Source: DASYVD01 sp050693035 (GTDB lineage: Bacteria > Actinomycetota > UBA4738 > CALAEC01). Taken from it: a stretch of DNA of 17,303 bases. The stretch is from positions 1 through 17,303 of the forward strand of contig JBOGWB010000063.1 of NCBI GenBank assembly GCA_050693035.1, read 5' to 3'. Made by a program: the position numbers and the translations under genes. The notes under the pieces were generated by a model that was not told where the DNA came from, made no database searches, and was given only the letters and a program-made list of their open reading frames with translations. Positions within the stretch are counted from its first letter, which is position 1; the number at the start of each line of letters is the position of its first letter. This document shows positions 13,030 through 17,303 of this stretch, piece by piece.

Positions 13030-15525
13030 TCAGTGCGTCGACACGACGCGACCTTCTTCGCGGATGACGCGACCGTACGTCGTGGTTCGCTCCGCTGGGA
13101 CGCGTCCGATCGATCGGATCGCCTCCTCGATCTCTTCCGGTTCCTTGCGGATCCCCCACTCCGCCCCGGCCATGCGAGAGATCGTCTCCTCCATCAGCGT
13201 CCCGCCGAAGTCGTTGGCCCCGCCTTCGAGGATGAGCTTGCAGGCATCGATCCCCATCTTCACCCACGACACCTGCACGTTGGGGATGCGGCCCTGCAAC
13301 AGGATGCGCGCGATGGCGTGCATCCGACGGTTGTCCTCGAACGTCGGGCCGGGACGAGCCTTGCCGGCCAGGTAGATCGGCGCGTTCTGGTGGACGAAGG
13401 GAAGCGGCACGAACTCCGTGAAGCCTCCCGTCTCGTCCTGCATCCGCCCCAGCCTTCGCAGGTGCGCCACCCAATGCGGAGGAGCGTCGACGTGCCCGTA
13501 CATGATGGTGGAAGACGAGCGGATGCCGAGCGAATGCGCCGTCTTGACGATCTCCTCCCACGTGTCCGCGGGGAGCTTGCCCTTGGTCAGGACCCACCGC
13601 ACCTCGTCGTCGAGGATCTCCGCCGCGGTGCCGGGGATGGTCCCGAGGCCGCGGTCCCGGCACTCCTCGAGGAACTCGCGGAACGAGATCCCCAGACGAG
13701 CCGAGCCGTTCAGCACCTCCATCGGGCTGAACGCGTGGATGTGGATGCCCGGGACCCGGGCCTTCACGGCCTCCAGGAGCTGGAAGTAGAACTCGCCCGG
13801 GAGGCTCGGGTGGAGGCCTCCCTGCATACAGATCTCGGTGGCCCCGTAGGTCCACGCTTCCGCGGCCCGGTCCGCCACCTCGCCCAGGGTGAGGGTGTAG
13901 GACTCCGGATCCACCTCGCGCTGGGCGAAGGCGCAGAAGCGGCACCCCGTGTAGCAGACGTTCGTGAAGTTGACGTTGCGATTGATGACGTAGGTGACCT
14001 CGTCGCCGACCGCCTCACGGCGCAGTTCGTCGGCCACCCGGCACAGGGTTTCGAGGGCGTCTCCCTGCGCCTGGAACAGCGCCAGGGCCTCGTCATCGCT
14101 GATGTCGTCGGGACGGCCGGCCTCGGCCTTCCGCAGCCCAGAACTCACGTCGGCGTCGAGCCGCACGGGGTCGACCCGTCGCTGCGACCACCATCGGGTG
14201 GCCTCCACCTCGATGGCATCCCACTCCCCGTGGACGTCGAGCGTGTCCGGGCGGAGACCGTCGCCGTCGCGCTTGGCGAACGTGAGCGGGATCAGCCGAG
14301 GCTTCCACTGGACGTCGGGGTCCTGCCACGGGATCGGGTCGGGGCGCTGGCCGTTTCGGGCCAGACCATCCTCGGCGAGGAGCACGGCCACCGGCTTCTG
14401 CATCTTCCCGGCGAGCCACGGGTCGGGCCGCGTCGCGTACTCCGGGTACACGCACAACCGCTCCCGGAGCTCGAAGCCCTTCTCCTCGGTGCGCCGCCGA
14501 AGGTCGTCGAGCTTCGGCCAAGGAGCCTCCGGGTTGACGTGATCGGGCGTCACCGGCGACACACCGCCCCAGTCGTTGATGCCGGCGTCGAGGAGCCGCG
14601 GGTACCCTGGGTCTGACAGGTTCGGCGGCGCCTGCACGTTGACCCGCGGTCCCATCACGACCCGGGCCGTCGCCACGGCGGCGAGGAACTCCTCCTCTTC
14701 AGGCTCGGGATGGCGATGCATCGCCGTCCGCGGCTTCGCCCTGAAGTTCTGGACGATCACCTCCTGCACGTGGCGGTACTTCCGATGGAGCTCCCGGATG
14801 GCGAACAGCGACTCGGCGCGTTCGCGGAGCGTCTCCCCGATGCCCACCAGGATCCCCGTGGTGAACGGGATCGACAGTCGCCCGGCGTCCTCCATTGTTC
14901 GCAACCGGACCGCGGGGTCCTTGTCGGGCGAACCGAAGTGAGCCATGCCCTTCTCCATCAGCCGAGGCGTGGCGTGCTCCAGCATGAGGCCCATGGACGC
15001 CGAGACGTGCTTGAGCCGCGCCATGTCCTCCCACGTCATGACCCCGGGGTTGAGGTGTGGCAGGAGTCCGGTCTCTTCGATGACCCGGATCGACATCGCT
15101 CGCACGTAGTCGAGGGTCGAGTGGTAGCCCCGTTCCGCCAGCCAGGCCCGCGCCACCGGGTAACGGTCCTCGGGCTTGTCGCCCAGCGTGAACAGGGCTT
15201 CCTTGCATCCTGCGCTCCGCCCCGCTTCGACGATCCCCACGACGTCCTCGGGAGTGAGGAACGGCTTCTCCAGGCGGGCCGGAGGCTTGGCGAACGTGCA
15301 GTAGTGACAATGATCGCGGCACAGCATCGTCAGGGGGACGAACACCTTCCGCGAGTACGTGATGGTGCGGCCGTGGCCGAGGTCACGGAACGTCGAGGCT
15401 ATCGAAAGGAGCTCCTCGAGGTGAGCGCCGCGCGCCGCCATCAGTGCGGTTGCCTCGTCGAGAGAGAGAGATTTGCCGGCGGTCGCACGCTTCAGCGCCC
15501 GCGGGATCGCCCGCTCGATGACCAT
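13030..15525 (-). CDS. fbiC: FO synthase, fused CofG-CofH (7,8-didemethyl-8-hydroxy-5-deazariboflavin synthase)
   Basis: FbiC makes the deazaflavin FO, the chromophore of coenzyme F420, from tyrosine and a riboflavin-pathway intermediate by two radical-SAM steps. The 831-residue protein contains both domains. The CofG half has CRDHCHYC (Cys69, Cys73, Cys76), with TITYSRKVFVPLTMLCRDHC just before the last Cys. The CofH half has CYTGCRFC (Cys524, Cys528, Cys531) and YVINRNVNFTNVCYTGCRFC. Each is a CxxxCxxC site for a [4Fe-4S] cluster. Other typical segments are PNLSDPGYPRLLDAGINDWG (301-320) and GGLHPSLPGEFYFQLLEAVK. A single fused protein is the actinobacterial form; archaea and cyanobacteria have two genes. 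Start ATG at 15525, 11 bases after the PHP gene's TAG. A TAGGCT lies eight bases before the ATG, so a second, near-leaderless promoter is possible. Confidence 0.97.
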   Translation of the reverse strand: MVIERAIPRALKRATAGKSLSLDEATALMAARGAHLEELLSIASTFRDLGHGRTITYSRKVFVPLTMLCRDHCHYCTFAKPPARLEKPFLTPEDVVGIVEAGRSAGCKEALFTLGDKPEDRYPVARAWLAERGYHSTLDYVRAMSIRVIEETGLLPHLNPGVMTWEDMARLKHVSASMGLMLEHATPRLMEKGMAHFGSPDKDPAVRLRTMEDAGRLSIPFTTGILVGIGETLRERAESLFAIRELHRKYRHVQEVIVQNFRAKPRTAMHRHPEPEEEEFLAAVATARVVMGPRVNVQAPPNLSDPGYPRLLDAGINDWGGVSPVTPDHVNPEAPWPKLDDLRRRTEEKGFELRERLCVYPEYATRPDPWLAGKMQKPVAVLLAEDGLARNGQRPDPIPWQDPDVQWKPRLIPLTFAKRDGDGLRPDTLDVHGEWDAIEVEATRWWSQRRVDPVRLDADVSSGLRKAEAGRPDDISDDEALALFQAQGDALETLCRVADELRREAVGDEVTYVINRNVNFTNVCYTGCRFCAFAQREVDPESYTLTLGEVADRAAEAWTYGATEICMQGGLHPSLPGEFYFQLLEAVKARVPGIHIHAFSPMEVLNGSARLGISFREFLEECRDRGLGTIPGTAAEILDDEVRWVLTKGKLPADTWEEIVKTAHSLGIRSSSTIMYGHVDAPPHWVAHLRRLGRMQDETGGFTEFVPLPFVHQNAPIYLAGKARPGPTFEDNRRMHAIARILLQGRIPNVQVSWVKMGIDACKLILEGGANDFGGTLMEETISRMAGAEWGIRKEPEEIEEAIRSIGRVPAERTTTYGRVIREEGRVVSTH

Positions 15526-15536
15526 CGCGGGCCAGC

Positions 15537-16640
15537 CTACGACAAACCACCTGCTTCGGAGGGACTGCCGGGCAGCGGGATGTCACGGCCCCCCACCCGC
15601 GAGCGTCGGGCCACCACCCAGGCCAGCAGCTCCTCGCGCGACAGGAAGTTGAGCACCCGCTCGCGGGGGAACCCGGTGAGGATCACCGTGGCCACGCCGA
15701 TCTCGATGAACCGAAGCTCCTCGGGACGGTGGGCGTCGGTACCCACCGACACCCACGCCCCCGCGTCCCGAGCCACCGCCAGGAGCTCGACATCGAGGTC
15801 CTGCCGGTCCGCGAACGCGTCGACCTCGACGGCCACGCCCAACTCCGCCGCGGCGGCCATCACCCGCGGCCAGTCGGCCCGGAGCCCGAGCCGCTGGTTG
15901 AACTTCCGTCCTCGCGGGTGGGCCAGGACGTCGATGGCCCCACCGCGGAGGGCCGCAAGGTAGCGCTCGGTCTGGTCGTCCGTCTCTCGCAGCTTCGAGT
16001 GGAAGGCGCCCAGGACGAGCTCTCGCTGCCGGAGCCACGAGGGCTCCATATCGGGCTTCCCTTCTGGAGAGAGGTTCGCCTCGATCGCCCGCAGCGCTCG
16101 GATGCTCCGTCCGCGAGCCGCGAGTTCGGCGTTCAGGGACTCGATCTCGCGGTCCTGCCCCGCGAACCCCTGCTCGTCCATGCCCCGGGCGATCCGGAGT
16201 CCCTTCGAATGGTCGGTGATGGCGACGTGGCTGTGGCCGTGCTCTTCCGCCGCGGACACCATCTCGGACAGCGAGGCGCGGCCGTCGCTGAACGTGGTGT
16301 GCATCTGGAGGTCGCCCCGCAACGCGTCTCGGAGCTCCGGGCGGTCGGCCACGAGGCGTCGAGCATGCGCCAGCGACAGGAACCCATGGCGGAGCGGCGG
16401 AGGATCGGCTGTCTCCGGCGGATCCTCCAGAAAGGCTTCGATCCGAGCCGCCACCCAGGGTCCCACGGCCCGCAGCTCCGTCAGCCGGCCTTGCTCCGCG
16501 AGCACCGTGGCTTCCTCGTCCCACGACAGCGCGTACCAGGCGGCACGGCGGAGCGACCGGGCCCGGTGTCCCTCTTCCTCCTCCGACGCTAGCGCCAGCA
16601 GCTCTGCCAGCCGTGCGTTCTCAACCGGCGGTTCGTGCAC
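15537..16640 (-). CDS. PHP-domain phosphoesterase with helix-hairpin-helix (PolX C-terminal-like)
   Basis: A 367-residue protein like the PHP half of bacterial family-X DNA polymerases, without the nucleotidyltransferase domain. Residues 10-72 are helical and include a helix-hairpin-helix (LTELRAVGPWVAARIEAFLE, 53-72). The PHP domain spans about 106-345: GDLQMHTTFSDG (109-120), ITDHS (141-145), an acidic metal ligand in AIEANLSPEG (185-194), AFHSK (212-216), AHPRG (240-244), VEVDAF (271-276) and VGTDAH (299-304). Gln112 replaces the first His of the usual HxH, as in a branch of PolX-like proteins. These ligands would hold a metal cluster for phosphoester hydrolysis, possibly 3'-5' exonuclease activity on DNA. 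The start is a GTG with a TAGCAT exactly six bases upstream and no ribosome site. It diverges from fbiA and precedes fbiC by 11 bases. Confidence 0.9.
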   Translation of the reverse strand: MHEPPVENARLAELLALASEEEEGHRARSLRRAAWYALSWDEEATVLAEQGRLTELRAVGPWVAARIEAFLEDPPETADPPPLRHGFLSLAHARRLVADRPELRDALRGDLQMHTTFSDGRASLSEMVSAAEEHGHSHVAITDHSKGLRIARGMDEQGFAGQDREIESLNAELAARGRSIRALRAIEANLSPEGKPDMEPSWLRQRELVLGAFHSKLRETDDQTERYLAALRGGAIDVLAHPRGRKFNQRLGLRADWPRVMAAAAELGVAVEVDAFADRQDLDVELLAVARDAGAWVSVGTDAHRPEELRFIEIGVATVILTGFPRERVLNFLSREELLAWVVARRSRVGGRDIPLPGSPSEAGGLS

Positions 16641-16646
16641 GGAGGG

Positions 16647-16652
16647 ATGCTA
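16647..16652 (-). promoter_or_regulatory. Probable leaderless -10 box for the PHP-fbiC transcript
   Basis: On the minus strand TAGCAT lies exactly six bases before the GTG start. No ribosome-binding site exists; CCCTCC fills the gap. The -35 region is poor. The geometry matches the DUF3499 and fbiA starts. Confidence 0.5.
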
Positions 16653-16677
16653 TCGCCCGGGGGAATGGGCTTCTGGG

Positions 16678-16683
16678 TAGGCT
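16678..16683 (+). promoter_or_regulatory. Probable leaderless -10 box for fbiA
   Basis: TAGGCT lies exactly six bases before the ATG of fbiA and no ribosome-binding site is present. The -35 region is weak. The divergent PHP promoter lies about 25 bases away, so both may be controlled together. Confidence 0.5.
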
Positions 16684-16689
16684 TTCGCT

Positions 16690-17303
16690 ATGCGCGTGGT
16701 GGCCCTGGCCGGAGGGGTTGGCGCCGGGAAGTTCCTCCGAGGGCTGGTCCGGGTGGTCCCGCCCGAGGACGTCACCGTGCTGGTCAATACGGGCGACGAC
16801 CTGTCTCTCCACGGTCTGCACATCTCGCCCGACCTGGACTCGGTGCTCTACTGGCTTGCCGGTGTGGCGGATCGCGAGCGCGGGTGGGGACGAGCGGACG
16901 AGACGTTCCGGACCCGCGACGAGCTGGCCAGGATCGGCGGCCACGCGTGGTTCGCGCTGGGGGACCTCGACCTGGCCACCCACCTGTTCAGGCGACAGCT
17001 CCTCGCCGAGGGGCGGACGCTGTCGGACGCGACCGAAGCCCTGCGCGAGGCGTTCGGGGTGCGGTCCCGACTCCTCCCGATGTCGGACGAGCCGGTGGCC
17101 ACGCGGGTTCACGCCGTCGACTCCTCGGGGACCGCCCTCGACCTCCACTTCCAGGAGTACTGGGTGGCCCGAGGCGCCAGGGACGAGGTGAAAGGAGTCG
17201 GATACGCCGGCGCGGCCGCCGCCCGCCCGGCGCCGGGCGCCATCCAGGCGATCGTCGAGGCGGACGCGGTCCTGCTGTGCCCGTCGAACCCCGTGGCCAG
17301 CAT
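16690..17303 (+). CDS. fbiA: CofD/FbiA family 2-phospho-L-lactate (phosphoenolpyruvate) transferase, N-terminal part
   Basis: This enzyme joins FO to a phospho-acid nucleotide (enolpyruvyl-diphospho-guanosine in actinobacteria; lactyl in archaea) to give the F420-0 precursor. Only the first 204 residues are in the window; no stop is reached. It begins MRVVALAGGVGAGKFLRGLV, a nucleotide-binding turn. It contains VNTGDD at about 32-37 and HGLHISPDLDSVLYWLAGVA just after it, both hallmarks of CofD. RLLPMSDEPVATRVH (about 130-145) is also characteristic. The usual GGAK form of the first loop is here GAGK, a small change. It diverges from the PHP-fbiC unit with 49 bases between the starts, so both F420 genes share one intergenic control region. 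The next gene beyond the window is often fbiB/cofE, which I cannot see. Confidence 0.96.
   Translation, partial: MRVVALAGGVGAGKFLRGLVRVVPPEDVTVLVNTGDDLSLHGLHISPDLDSVLYWLAGVADRERGWGRADETFRTRDELARIGGHAWFALGDLDLATHLFRRQLLAEGRTLSDATEALREAFGVRSRLLPMSDEPVATRVHAVDSSGTALDLHFQEYWVARGARDEVKGVGYAGAAAARPAPGAIQAIVEADAVLLCPSNPVAS

Noticed and set aside
1..17303. A defence system, CRISPR array, prophage or insertion sequence
   Set aside because: No cas, nuclease-helicase, restriction, integrase or transposase signature, and no spaced repeat array, was found on either strand.

Overview
The window is GC-rich, densely packed DNA from an actinomycete-type bacterium (Actinomycetota). The evidence is a WhiB-family iron-sulfur regulator, a fused CofG-CofH F420 synthase (FbiC), a CofD/FbiA homologue, and DUF3499- and DUF5719-type proteins. 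The SAHH is the short archaeal/Thermotoga-like type, and the DUF6788-like gene is not a usual neighbour in well-known actinomycetes. I infer a deep-branching, possibly uncultured lineage, but the species cannot be named from the sequence.

Almost everything is on the minus strand, so read right to left. (1) Right edge: cofD/fbiA (+, cut by the window end) diverges from a PHP-domain phosphoesterase gene that is followed closely by fbiC. This is the coenzyme F420 block. (2) whiB is followed 21 bases later by a gene for a tiny, entirely Lys/Arg/Ala/Thr histone-H1-like protein, with a strong hairpin after it. (3) An envelope cassette: a very large membrane glycosyltransferase (GT2), a secreted DUF5719-like protein whose start overlaps it by 4 bases, and a membrane-anchored L,D-transpeptidase. 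(4) A 385-base gap with no gene. It holds a promoter, an 11-base tandem repeat and a series of hairpins (a candidate regulated RNA or leader), then a DUF3499 gene with what looks like a leaderless, operator-controlled promoter. (5) A DUF6788-like gene behind a palindromic promoter, and a small zinc-ribbon gene. (6) A sugar-phosphate/housekeeping run: manB, a Trm112-like gene (4-base overlap), a bifunctional PGI/PMI-type SIS protein, ahcY, an unknown beta-rich protein, and comF (cut by the left end).

The locus resembles the conserved actinobacterial neighbourhood around whiB/whiB2, manB, the SIS isomerase and fbiA. ManB and the SIS protein feed mannose-phosphate to GDP-mannose and envelope glycans. 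The GT2, DUF5719 and transpeptidase genes act at the envelope. WhiB and the histone-like protein act on DNA. FbiA and FbiC make F420.

The most interesting points are regulatory. Several genes have a TANNNT hexamer exactly six bases before the start codon, which suggests leaderless transcription. Two small genes have long inverted repeats built into their promoters. The 385-base gap looks like a regulated noncoding RNA or leader. I found no tRNA, rRNA, CRISPR array, insertion sequence or integrase.
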